Origin: Accumulibacter sp.
Lineage (GTDB): Bacteria; Pseudomonadota; Gammaproteobacteria; Burkholderiales; Rhodocyclaceae
Reading direction: 5' to 3'
NCBI RefSeq assembly: GCF_023806565.1
Contig: NZ_JAMTDV010000102.1
Span: 35,379 to 99,378, forward strand
Length of the DNA: 64,000 nucleotides
The position numbers and the translations under genes were made by a program. Every line of letters starts with the position of its first letter. The first letter of the stretch is position 1. This document shows positions 1 through 8,382 of the stretch, in pieces. The notes beneath the pieces were generated by a model, which was given only the letters and a program-made list of their open reading frames with translations, ran no database searches and had not been told where the DNA came from.

Positions 1-548
1 GCACTGGTGAGGTGCTGCGGCAGGTCGGATTCGCAGAGATCAATGGCAGTGGAGCCCAACATCTCCGTCAGGCGCCGGTTGGCGTACAGGATGCGACCGT
101 CGTCCGGATCGGTCACGTACACCGCCGCGTGCATCTCGTCGAGCACGCGGACGAAACGCTCGTCCGATCGCCGCAGCGCGAGCCGCAGACGGTCGAGCAG
201 CAGGACAAAGACGAGGAACGTTGCGGCCAGCACCACGCCATCCCAATAGAACAACATCGGCGGCGTGTCGCCGTGCGTTGGGCCGAAACTGAACAGCCAG
301 CACAGACAGGCGAGCGCGGCGAGCAGCAGCCCGGCGCGACGTCCCGCGCTCCAGGTGGCGACTCCGATCGGCAGCAGATAGAGGCTGCCGAGGCGAAGGT
401 CGTAGCCGCTGAAGTAGTCCAGTCCGCCGATCAGCCCCGTGAGCAGCAGGGCCAGCGCGCACCGTCTGCCGATGCCAGCCAAGAGTGGCCGTGACGGCGG
501 CAGCGGTCGTGCGACGAACCGCGGCGGGGGGGAAGCATTCCGGATCAT
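1..548 (-). CDS. Membrane sensor protein with PAS domain (3' end cut by window)
   Basis: Only the N-terminal 182 residues are inside the window. They hold several hydrophobic segments (about residues 27-45, 54-87 and 97-118), including the pattern DYFSGYDLRLGSLYLLPIG that is common in membrane sensors, GGDEF proteins and histidine kinases. A PAS fold then begins near residue 128 (DERFVRVLDEMHAAVYVTD, later ILYANRRLTEMLG). The output domain lies beyond position 1 and cannot be seen, so it could be a kinase or a cyclic-di-GMP enzyme. The ATG at 548 is the first in frame; no convincing Shine-Dalgarno precedes it, and a TTG about 22 codons further in is an alternative. It is transcribed divergently from the decarboxylase genes. 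Confidence 0.7.
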   Translation of the reverse strand, partial: MIRNASPPPRFVARPLPPSRPLLAGIGRRCALALLLTGLIGGLDYFSGYDLRLGSLYLLPIGVATWSAGRRAGLLLAALACLCWLFSFGPTHGDTPPMLFYWDGVVLAATFLVFVLLLDRLRLALRRSDERFVRVLDEMHAAVYVTDPDDGRILYANRRLTEMLGSTAIDLCESDLPQHLTS

Positions 549-598
549 TGGCGAAGCATCGGCGGGAAACACGGGGGAAAATCTAGGGAGAACCCTAG

Positions 599-627
599 TT
601 ATGCGCTTGCTTGCCGCTACTTATACT
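599..627 (+). promoter_or_regulatory. Possible sigma70 promoter for the decarboxylase genes
   Basis: TATACT at 622-627 is a good -10 box. The -35 candidate TTATGC (599-604), 17 bp upstream, is weak. It lies about 90 bp before the GTG start of the beta subunit. Confidence 0.3.
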
Positions 628-717
628 ACAAGGCGTCACCGTTGGCGACTTCCGGCGCGACGGTGCGGCGGCAGGATCCCCGATCGTTGCCGCCCTTTCC
701 GGGTGCAGGAGGAAACC

Positions 718-1887
718 GTGGACCAGATCATGGTGTTTTTGCAGGCCTTGCTCGACCAGACCGGGGCGGTGCATTTCTCGTTTGGCAACCTGATCATGAT
801 CATCGTCGGATCGACCATGATCTACCTCGCCATCACCAAGCATTACGAACCGTTGCTGCTGGTGGGCATCGGCTTCTCGTGCATCGTTGCCAACGTCCCC
901 GGGCCACCTGACGACGTTCCTGGCGGGCAGGCGATTTCGGCGCTGCTCTACGTCGTCAAGGAGGGTGGTCTGTTTCACTACGCCTATGAGGGTGTGGCGA
1001 AACTGATCATCCCGCCACTGATCTTCCTTGGCGTCGGCGCTATGACCGACTTCGGTCCGATGATTGCCAATCCCAAGCTGGTGATTCTCGGCGCTGGCGC
1101 GCATCTGGGCATCTTTGTTGCACTGATCCTCGCCAAGCTGCTCGGCTTCAGCTTGGCGGAGGCCGGCGCGATCGGCATCATCGGTGGGGCCGACGGACCG
1201 ATGGCGATCTTCGTCACGGTGAAGCTGGCGCCGCATCTGCTCGGCCCGATTTCGGTGGCCGCCTATTCCTACATGGCGCTGATGCCGATGATTCAGCCGC
1301 CCGTGATGCGCCTGCTGACCACCAAGGCAGAGCGCCAGATCGGCATGGCGCAGTCGCGCAAGGTGACCAAGCAGGAAAAGATCGCTTTCCCGGTAATCAT
1401 CGCGATCATCGTCAATCTGTTCTTTCCGCCGGTCGCACCACTGATTACCATGCTGATGCTTGGCAACCTGCTCAAGGAAGTCGGCGTTACGGACCGCCTG
1501 TCGAAGACCGCTGCCGGCGGGCTGATGAATGTGATCATCATCATCCTCACCGTGGCGATCGGTTCGACCATGGCCGCAGACAAATTCCTGACGCTGCAGA
1601 CGCTCGAAATCGTCGTCCTGGGCTTGGTCGCCTTCATTTTCGGCACCGGATCGGGAGTGGTGACCGCGAAAGTCATGAACCTCTTCCTCAAAACCAAGAT
1701 CAACCCGCTGATCGGCTCGGCCGGCATCGCCTCGGTGCCCATCGCGGCACGCGTTTCGCACATCGTGGCGTACAAGGAAAACCCGAAGAACCTCCTGATC
1801 TACCACGCGATGGGGCCAAACCTGGCCGGGGTATTCGGGACAGCGATTTCAGGCGGGATCATGCTCGCGCTGATCGGCGTATCGTGA
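718..1887 (+). CDS. Na+-translocating decarboxylase, beta subunit (OadB/GcdB/MmdB/MadB family)
   Basis: This 389-residue polytopic membrane protein matches the carboxyltransferase-coupled sodium pump family. Decarboxylation of a biotin-bound carboxyl group drives Na+ export across the inner membrane. Family features visible are the GFSCIVANVP segment, the GAIGIIGGADGPMAIFVT stretch, and the GSAGIASVPIAARVSH and YHAMGPNLAGVFGTAISGG blocks near the C-terminus. Length equals the usual size. A GTG start at 718 is chosen because an AGGAGG sits just upstream; an ATG at 730 is possible. The gamma/delta subunit follows 49 bp later, but no alpha (carboxyltransferase) or biotin carrier gene is in the window. 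The substrate (oxaloacetate, methylmalonyl-CoA, glutaconyl-CoA or malonate) therefore cannot be assigned. Confidence 0.9.
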   Translation: MDQIMVFLQALLDQTGAVHFSFGNLIMIIVGSTMIYLAITKHYEPLLLVGIGFSCIVANVPGPPDDVPGGQAISALLYVVKEGGLFHYAYEGVAKLIIPPLIFLGVGAMTDFGPMIANPKLVILGAGAHLGIFVALILAKLLGFSLAEAGAIGIIGGADGPMAIFVTVKLAPHLLGPISVAAYSYMALMPMIQPPVMRLLTTKAERQIGMAQSRKVTKQEKIAFPVIIAIIVNLFFPPVAPLITMLMLGNLLKEVGVTDRLSKTAAGGLMNVIIIILTVAIGSTMAADKFLTLQTLEIVVLGLVAFIFGTGSGVVTAKVMNLFLKTKINPLIGSAGIASVPIAARVSHIVAYKENPKNLLIYHAMGPNLAGVFGTAISGGIMLALIGVS

Positions 1888-1936
1888 TTCGCGTGCGTAC
1901 GGCACCTGTTCCTTCCCAACGAGGAGACCGAGCGAA

Positions 1937-2332
1937 ATGAATCCAATCATCCCTGACACCCTGGAAGGCGCGCTGATCCTCAGCCTGATCGATTTTTTCC
2001 TGAGCTTCGTGGTGATTTCGTTCATCGGCGTCGTGCTCGCCGGCTTTCCCCTGCTCAATCGCATCGGAGACTGGGTCGCGGCGCGGGCCGCGGTGCCCAC
2101 GCCGACTGCCAAGAAGGCTGCGCCGCTTCCACCGCCGCAACCACCGCCGGCGCCGATTGCCGATCAGGAGATCCCCATCGAGGATGTGGTCGCCATTGCC
2201 GCTGCGATTGCGGCGATGGTCGGCGAACACCGCATTCTGCACATCGAGCCCCAGCAACGCAGCGGGGAATGGAGCACGGCTGGCAGACTGGAGCATCATC
2301 ACTCGCACCTGCCGACGCGCCAGAAGCACTGA
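1937..2332 (+). CDS. Na+-pump decarboxylase gamma/delta subunit (OadG-like)
   Basis: A 131-residue protein with a single N-terminal membrane span (about residues 10-42), then an Ala/Pro-rich linker (PLPPPQPPPAPI) and a hydrophilic C-terminal tail ending in a His-rich segment (LEHHHSHLPTRQKH). This is the layout of the small anchoring subunit of biotin-dependent sodium-pump decarboxylases, which ties the carboxyltransferase or biotin subunit to the membrane beta subunit. GAGGAG lies 10 nt before the ATG. It directly follows the beta subunit and is surely co-transcribed. The short size and low-complexity linker make the family call depend mostly on context. Confidence 0.72.
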   Translation: MNPIIPDTLEGALILSLIDFFLSFVVISFIGVVLAGFPLLNRIGDWVAARAAVPTPTAKKAAPLPPPQPPPAPIADQEIPIEDVVAIAAAIAAMVGEHRILHIEPQQRSGEWSTAGRLEHHHSHLPTRQKH

Positions 2333-2403
2333 GTCTCGCCCGCGCGCCTTGTCTCCCAGAGACCGCCCGCGTCGTGCCGGAGCACTCAGCTTGGGTCAGC
2401 GGA

Positions 2404-3756
2404 TCAGCGTGAACGCGCCAGATCGAAGTCCGCCGTATTGCGTTCGTCGATGAACAGGCGGGGCGGCTCGGGTGGCTCGCCGTTGCGGCAGGTGACCACG
2501 ACGTTGGCCAGCACCTGCTTTTTCTGCAGCACTTCGACGGCGCAGCGACCGTAGACGCTTTCGATCGTGGCCAGCAGGTTGCGCGAGTAAGGGGTGGCGA
2601 GCGCACTGTCGAGGATCAGATTGGCGATGAGCAAACCGTCGGGATCGAGCACGCGCCGCGTTGCCTGCCAGAATTCGCGGGTGACCAGATGCCCCGGAAT
2701 CGACGAATGCGCACTGTAGACGTCCACCAGCACTGCCGCAAAGCGCTGCGAGGTTCGGATCAGAAAGCTGCGGGCGTCATCGGCGATGAAGTCGCCGCGC
2801 GCCGCTGCGTGCAGAAAGTGCTTTTCGGCGATGTCCCGCACCGCCGGGTCGATATCGACATAAGTGTAGTGGTTGCTCGGCTCGCGGTGCGACAGAGTGA
2901 ACCCGCCGGCGCCCAGGACCAGAATCCGGCGGTCGCGGAAGCCCATTTCATCGAGCAGCAGACTGCGGATGTGGCGAATGTAGCGCGCGTAGCGCGGCGG
3001 TTCGGATTCGTCGATCAGCGAGGCATACGAGCTGTTGTTCTTCAGAGCTCGCCCGTTGGCTGCGCCTTCGTAGTTGGCCGGCACCACCAGATAACTGGCG
3101 TACGCGGTTTCGATCTCCGGGCGCAGCCAGGAGTTGACGCCGACGGTGAGCAGCATGACGCTCAGGCCACCTGCTGTCGTCATCCAGCCGCGCCCGCGCA
3201 GCAGCATGTAGCCGATCGCCAGGCAGATTCCGCAGAGCGCCACTGCAGCCGCCACCCCAAGCCACTGCATGACAAGGAGCGACAAGGAGAGCGAGCCGAG
3301 GAACGAGCCGAGTGTCGAGTAGTAGAGTGCCCGGCCGCTGGCCTCTCCGACGCGTTCGTGCTGCAGCAGGTTGCTGAGGATCGGGACGGTTTGGCCGAGC
3401 AGCCAAGCGATCGGGCCGAGCACGCCGATGATGAACCCGAGATAGGCGATTTCCGGCGGATTCAGCTTGTCAAACAGGAGGTCGACGCTTACCCCCGACA
3501 GCCCGGTTCCGGTCAGCAGCGCGGCGATCAGGAAATTCCTGGCGACGACTTCGCGAAAATCCTCGGCGACGCGCGCGCCGGCGTGGTAACCGAGTGCCAG
3601 CGCCAGCAGAAAGAAGCCGATGGTAGGGGCGGTGACGACGATCGAGCTGCCCATGTGCGGGACCAACTGGCGCAGGGCGATGATCTCGGCGCCGAGCGAG
3701 CAGAAGCCCTCGATGAAGACGACCGTAAAGACCGGGAATCGTGGCATGGCGGGCAT
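2404..3756 (-). CDS. Membrane-anchored spermidine-synthase-like protein
   Basis: 450 residues. The N-terminal 200 or so hold six or more membrane spans (starting VFTVVFIEGFCSLGAEIIAL). The C-terminal half is a Rossmann methyltransferase-like domain of the spermine/spermidine synthase fold (RRILVLGAGGFTLS, then YTYVDIDPAVRDIAEKHF and a DARSFL motif). Such fused proteins are widespread, but aminopropyltransferase activity has rarely been shown for them, so the substrate is unknown. No polyamine genes are next to it. It converges with the decarboxylase gamma subunit. Confidence 0.75.
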   Translation of the reverse strand: MPAMPRFPVFTVVFIEGFCSLGAEIIALRQLVPHMGSSIVVTAPTIGFFLLALALGYHAGARVAEDFREVVARNFLIAALLTGTGLSGVSVDLLFDKLNPPEIAYLGFIIGVLGPIAWLLGQTVPILSNLLQHERVGEASGRALYYSTLGSFLGSLSLSLLVMQWLGVAAAVALCGICLAIGYMLLRGRGWMTTAGGLSVMLLTVGVNSWLRPEIETAYASYLVVPANYEGAANGRALKNNSSYASLIDESEPPRYARYIRHIRSLLLDEMGFRDRRILVLGAGGFTLSHREPSNHYTYVDIDPAVRDIAEKHFLHAAARGDFIADDARSFLIRTSQRFAAVLVDVYSAHSSIPGHLVTREFWQATRRVLDPDGLLIANLILDSALATPYSRNLLATIESVYGRCAVEVLQKKQVLANVVVTCRNGEPPEPPRLFIDERNTADFDLARSR

Positions 3757-3832
3757 GGCGCCGGGTGAACCGATCCGGCACTATAGCGCAGCAGCGCATC
3801 TGCTGCTGGTCGATGAACAGCCAGGAAGAGGC

Positions 3833-4735
3833 TCAGGAACCGACGGCCCGGTTTGCCAGCTGGTCCGGGGCATCGCCAGCCGGTCGCGACGAGTCCGCGC
3901 CGCTCACGCACGACAGAAATTCTGGAGGGATCTGCAGGCGGTCGAGCAACGTTTGCCGATCGATGTGCAACAGTTTCTCGATCGCCGAGAAATCGTCTGA
4001 CAGGGCCGGATCGGTCCAGCCGTCGATCGAGTGACGGGCGAGGCAGACTGCCAGCTTGACGTTCCGCACCCTGGCCAGTTGGGCGTTGTTGTCGTCCATC
4101 ATGGCGATCAGCAGTTCGGGCAGATGCCAGCTGCGGCACAGCACCAACTGCAGCTCGATCAGCGGGAAGCCAAGTGCCGCCTGCTGCGCGCTGGCGCTGC
4201 GCAGTGTCCGGTCGGCCTGCAGGCGCGCGCGGATCGCGGTGGCCAACTGTGGGGCAAAACACCACAGCAGAATCTCGGCGATGTCGTGCAACAGTGCCGC
4301 CAGCGCAACTTCCTCGATGTTCATGTCGTGACGAGCGAATGCCCAGTCGTGCGCGTAGCGCGAGGCGCGTTGCGCGCGCAGGATCACCTGCAGCACGCCG
4401 AGCAGGGCTTGTGGTTGCTCGGCGAGCAGGCTCTCCAGGGTGAGCGGCTGGTCGAACCTCCGAAAAAACGGGTCGACGCCGAGCATCATCACCGCGCTGG
4501 CGATGTTGGTGATGTCGCTCCGCAGGCGGCTGCTGCCGACGGTATGCGTCAGCAGACGCAGGGCCATCAACGGATCCTGGAGGACGATGTCGGTGATGTC
4601 ACGGCCGCTGATCCGGTCCGCATTCCGGCGCGCCTGCTCGAGACGGCGTGCCGTCTGGCGCAGGATCGGCATTTCGCAGCCGCTGAGGAAAGTCACCCAG
4701 CCTGCCAGACCGTCCGGGGTTGGCTTGTCGAGCAT
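3833..4735 (-). CDS. HDOD domain protein
   Basis: 300 residues. The body matches the HDOD domain, an HD-related output fold found in bacterial signalling proteins. Visible are an N-terminal helical part with LSGCEMPILRQTARRLEQAR, DITDIVLQDPLMALRLLTH, and the central NIEEVALAALLHDIAEILL, where an H-D pair is retained. HDOD proteins usually act as protein-binding regulators and not as phosphohydrolases. The reading frame extends upstream into the neighbouring pseudouridine synthase, so the ATG at 4735, preceded by AGACAGG, is taken as the start. Confidence 0.78.
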   Translation of the reverse strand: MLDKPTPDGLAGWVTFLSGCEMPILRQTARRLEQARRNADRISGRDITDIVLQDPLMALRLLTHTVGSSRLRSDITNIASAVMMLGVDPFFRRFDQPLTLESLLAEQPQALLGVLQVILRAQRASRYAHDWAFARHDMNIEEVALAALLHDIAEILLWCFAPQLATAIRARLQADRTLRSASAQQAALGFPLIELQLVLCRSWHLPELLIAMMDDNNAQLARVRNVKLAVCLARHSIDGWTDPALSDDFSAIEKLLHIDRQTLLDRLQIPPEFLSCVSGADSSRPAGDAPDQLANRAVGS

Positions 4736-4865
4736 CGAGCCTGTCTCATGGGGGCGCCGAAGGAACGTACCGGGCGGGGCGATCCTCCGAGTGGGTCGTG
4801 CCAACGATGGTAGCCGTGGCGCCGCTGCCGTGCAAGTACCTGTTCCGGGCCGTCGGTCGCCGACA

Positions 4866-6146
4866 TCAGAAGCGCTCGTCGGGCCGCAGGTAGCGCCATT
4901 GACCGGAAGGCAGCTGGCCAAGAGAAACACTGCCAATGCGCACGCGTTTGATCGTCGCCGCCTTTGTGCCGACCAGTTCGCACATCCGCTGAATCTGTTG
5001 TTTGCGGCTTTCATGCAGGACGAAGCGCAGGAGCTGCGTGCCGAGCCAGGAAACCTGCGCTGGCCGCAGCTTGACTCCGTCCAGTGAGAGGCCGTACCGG
5101 AGTCGTTCCAGCGCGTCTGCCGGCAGCTTGCCCTCGATACGCACGTGGTATTCCTTCTCAAGTTTCGCGTCGCCGCCAGTTACGCGGCGGGCCACGCTGC
5201 CTTCGTGGGTGAACACGAGCATGCCAGCCTCGTCGGCGTCGAGCCTGCCGGCAGGCGCCAGACGGCGGAGATGCGACGACTGGAAGCGCCGCCCACTACT
5301 GTCTTCCGTCCAATGATTGTCGGGCCGGATCAACTGGGCGACGCCGCTACGATCGTCCTCCTGCGGCACCGGGCCGGCAGCGTGGGGTTTGTTGTAGAGG
5401 ACGGTGACGCTTTCGCTGTGGTGGCGGATCGCTGCATCCTTGATGCGGATCGTGGCTTGCGGGTTTACCCTGGCGCCAAGCCGTGCGACCACCTCTCCGT
5501 CGACGCTGACCCAGCCGTTCTCGATCCACTCGTCGGCCTGGCGTCGTGAACACGCTGCCAATTCGCTTACCAGCTTCGCCAACCGTGGTGATTCCTTCGC
5601 CAGTCCGCGCGTGACGGCAACTGCATTGCCCGGTGTGCTGGCGGCCACTTGCTCTGCTGACGGTGTTTCCGTCGCCAGATCACCTCGCGCACGCGCCGCA
5701 AGCGGCGAGGTTTGCGTGCGCGGCGCCGGCAGCGAGGCGCGTGCGCCGGTGCTGCGGGCAACGCCGCGCGGAGGGTGCAACTTTGCCGGCTTGACCGATG
5801 GCTCGGGGCAGGCCGGTTCGCAGGAGGTTCCTGTGCGGGCATGTGCGCCGCTTGCGTCCGGCGCAGCCTCTGCCGGCAGGTCGCCATTCGCCTTGCTGCG
5901 CGAGGGCGCTGGACGCGCAGCCGATTTTTCACGGCGGCCGGCGGTTCGTGAATCGTCGTCGCAGCGCGGAGCGTCGATCGTCTCCGGCATCGGCGCAGCG
6001 GACGGCTCTGCTGGCACGACCGTACGCCCGCGTCCGGCCTGCCTGGCGTTCGGTGCGCCGCCACGAATCGGCTTGCGCACCGCGGCCCGCGGGTCTCGCC
6101 CAGTGGCGGCAGGTTTCTTGGGCAACTTGAGCGTCGGGCGAGGCAT
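4866..6146 (-). CDS. RNA pseudouridine synthase, RluF/RsuA-RluB family, with long basic N-terminal extension
   Basis: The C-terminal 240 residues are a standard RsuA/RluB-type enzyme that isomerises uridine to pseudouridine in rRNA. An S4 RNA-binding domain (LAKLVSELAACSRRQADEWI, then NGWVSVDGE) leads into a catalytic domain with the GRLDADEAGMLVFT motif carrying the nucleophilic Asp, and with HESRKQQIQRMCELVG. The S4 sequence resembles RluF (23S U2604) most. Residues 1-185 are an unusual Ala/Pro/Arg-rich, probably disordered tail. The ATG at 6146 starts the protein MPRPTLKLPKK; longer readings run into the divergent promoter region. Confidence 0.85.
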   Translation of the reverse strand: MPRPTLKLPKKPAATGRDPRAAVRKPIRGGAPNARQAGRGRTVVPAEPSAAPMPETIDAPRCDDDSRTAGRREKSAARPAPSRSKANGDLPAEAAPDASGAHARTGTSCEPACPEPSVKPAKLHPPRGVARSTGARASLPAPRTQTSPLAARARGDLATETPSAEQVAASTPGNAVAVTRGLAKESPRLAKLVSELAACSRRQADEWIENGWVSVDGEVVARLGARVNPQATIRIKDAAIRHHSESVTVLYNKPHAAGPVPQEDDRSGVAQLIRPDNHWTEDSSGRRFQSSHLRRLAPAGRLDADEAGMLVFTHEGSVARRVTGGDAKLEKEYHVRIEGKLPADALERLRYGLSLDGVKLRPAQVSWLGTQLLRFVLHESRKQQIQRMCELVGTKAATIKRVRIGSVSLGQLPSGQWRYLRPDERF

Positions 6147-6406
6147 GGCGTGGCTTTCCGCGGGGTGGGGGATCAGGGGCGGACAGTTTACGCCAGAAAT
6201 GGCGGTTTCCTCCTGCGGAATGGTGTCGCGACGCTGTCCCGGAATGCCCGGCTGCTCCTTGCGCAGCGCCCCCTGCACGTGTTGCCGGCCGCCGTTTCTG
6301 GTACGCTGCGCAGCGAGGGGGGAGAACATGATGATCGGTCGTTGACCCGACGCGTTCCGTTCTCTGGAGATCTGCGCTGCCCAACTGCCCAGGATAGACT
6401 GCCGTC

Positions 6407-8371
6407 ATGCCACAGTATCCAAAAAGCGCCATCGGCAATCTCGCCGATCTCGAGGAGGGACAGATCGCCCTGTCGGGATTCATCGTACAGCACGACAAAG
6501 GGCTCTACGTAAGAATCCCGCAAATCGGATCCGAGAATGATTTCCCGGAATTCGTCAATCGCGTGGCCGCTTCCGGCCTCTACTTCCGGGAACTCGACTA
6601 TCTGCAGTTCTCTTCCCTGCTCTACGACGAGCCGGCCAGTCGCAGCCCCGGAGCCGGCGACGAGGTGTTCCTGGCAGCCGATATCACTGCTTTTCGGCCA
6701 GAGCGCCAGGCTCTCTATCAGGATTTCTCGATCGACAACGGCGAGGCAAGCTATCTCTTCGAGCCGCTCTATGGCACCGAAGGGGGCGACGACCAAGCAT
6801 GGATCAAGGACGGCGAGGACGGTCATCAGGCGTCCCCGGGCAGAGCGCGCCGCCCGTTGGAGATCCGAATCTACCTAGATATCGACGAATTCATCATCAA
6901 CGCCTGGAACAAGGGGGTCCGTTTCGGTATCGATCTTGCCGCTCTGGGCGAAGCGATCGAAGTCGACAGGCCGGAACGGCGCGTGGTCGCGCGCCGGCGG
7001 CCGTATCTTCCCGGCAAGGACGCCGAAATCATCGAGCAGGCGCCTGGACTGCATCGGAACAATGCGCCGCGCCAACTGGTCGGTGGCCGCTTCGATCTGC
7101 GCCAGTTCGAGACACGTTATCCGCAGGTCACCGCCGGCCTCCGCCTGGTGAGGAAGACGCCGCGCACGCTCGGTGTGGATGGGCGCGACCTCAGCGGTGA
7201 GATTCTGCCCGCACCTCTGCCCAAAGATTTCGACCTGGAGACGCTGGCCGGTCCGGGAACCCGGGTCAGCCGGGAACAGGGTGGCGATTACCTGCTCTCG
7301 TCGGTCTACGGATTCCTCAATATCGACCGGCGCAGCAACCAGTTTTCGGTGGTCGACAAGATCGTCAGCCATGAGGGGGTAAGTGCCCGCACGACCGGTG
7401 ACCTCACGCTCACCGGTGACGTCTATGAGCAGCACGGCGAGATTCAGGAACATCGCATAGTGCAGTGTCGCAGTATCACTGCGTACGCGGATGTCTTTGG
7501 CAAGATCGTTTCCGGCGGCGGAGTCGTCCACCTGCGGCACAACCTCGTTGGCGGCAGCGCCAGCAACGAGGATGGCGACATCGTGGTCGACGGGCGGGCT
7601 TCGGCATCGACACTGGTCGCGCAGCAAGGATGCATCACGGTAAAGCGGGCGGACAACTGTGTGATCGTTGGTCGTCGGGTCGTTGTCGGGCAGGCGACGA
7701 ATTGCGACATCGTAGCCGACGAGCTGAGTCTGGATCTCTCGGAAGCCTGCGCGCTCGCCGGCAGGAGCATCCGCGTCCGGGTGAGCCGTTCGCGCTGGGA
7801 GGTAGAGAGCGTGCTGCTGCTTCTGCTGCCGGATCTCTCGGGCCATGCGCTGCAACTCGCCGCGCTCGAAAAGAAACGCGTGGCACTGCGCAAGGCGCTT
7901 GCCGATCAGCGTGCCCGGATGGGCGCGCTGCAGGGCGAGAAAGACGTCGCGAGCTACCTGTCGCTGGGCGGCAAGCTGCGCCGTCACGAAGTCACGCTGA
8001 GCCCGGAGCAGCAACTCGGCTGGCGCCGTCTCTCGGCGTTGGTCGCTCCGGCCTTGCGGACCTTGTCGCAACTGACCGATACGATCCGCGAGCATGACGA
8101 ACAACTGGCGGCACTGGACGCGCAGGTCGAGGAACTCCTGGCAGCCAGAAGACGGTGCTGCAGCGGTCTCTCCTGCACGATCGACCGGGTCGAAGGGGAA
8201 ACGCGGGTCGATACCCTGTCGCTTCGTCTATCCGATACACCGCTTGGCGATCTGCCGAGCAAGGAATTGAGAATTCGCCTGCGTCGGACCGACGCCGCCA
8301 GGAGGCGGCTCTTCAGCGGAGCAAGCGGCCAGTTCTCCTGGACTTACGACAACCAGTCGGCTGCCAGCTAG
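6407..8371 (+). CDS. FapA/DUF342 family protein
   Basis: 654 residues matching the DUF342 (FapA) family: an N-terminal domain, then a long repetitive beta-helix-like region. The helix region includes EGVSARTTGDLTLTGDVYE, and VVDGRASASTLVAQQGCITV followed by NCVIVGRRVVVGQATNCDI. A helical, probably coiled-coil segment (about residues 490-580) and a small C-terminal domain follow. Family members are linked to flagellar assembly, polymer formation and localisation, but no biochemical role is settled. It stands alone, divergent from the pseudouridine synthase and convergent with cphA. Confidence 0.75.
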   Translation: MPQYPKSAIGNLADLEEGQIALSGFIVQHDKGLYVRIPQIGSENDFPEFVNRVAASGLYFRELDYLQFSSLLYDEPASRSPGAGDEVFLAADITAFRPERQALYQDFSIDNGEASYLFEPLYGTEGGDDQAWIKDGEDGHQASPGRARRPLEIRIYLDIDEFIINAWNKGVRFGIDLAALGEAIEVDRPERRVVARRRPYLPGKDAEIIEQAPGLHRNNAPRQLVGGRFDLRQFETRYPQVTAGLRLVRKTPRTLGVDGRDLSGEILPAPLPKDFDLETLAGPGTRVSREQGGDYLLSSVYGFLNIDRRSNQFSVVDKIVSHEGVSARTTGDLTLTGDVYEQHGEIQEHRIVQCRSITAYADVFGKIVSGGGVVHLRHNLVGGSASNEDGDIVVDGRASASTLVAQQGCITVKRADNCVIVGRRVVVGQATNCDIVADELSLDLSEACALAGRSIRVRVSRSRWEVESVLLLLLPDLSGHALQLAALEKKRVALRKALADQRARMGALQGEKDVASYLSLGGKLRRHEVTLSPEQQLGWRRLSALVAPALRTLSQLTDTIREHDEQLAALDAQVEELLAARRRCCSGLSCTIDRVEGETRVDTLSLRLSDTPLGDLPSKELRIRLRRTDAARRRLFSGASGQFSWTYDNQSAAS

Positions 8372-8382
8372 CGGCTCCTCCG

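Noticed and set aside
595-1806. Long open frame antisense to the decarboxylase beta subunit
   Set aside because: Asp/Arg/His/Gln-rich composition typical of antisense frames in GC-rich genes; the plus-strand protein is clearly conserved.
4736-5161. Upstream extension of the HDOD gene into the pseudouridine synthase
   Set aside because: It would overlap a well-supported gene by almost 300 nt and has no HDOD similarity.
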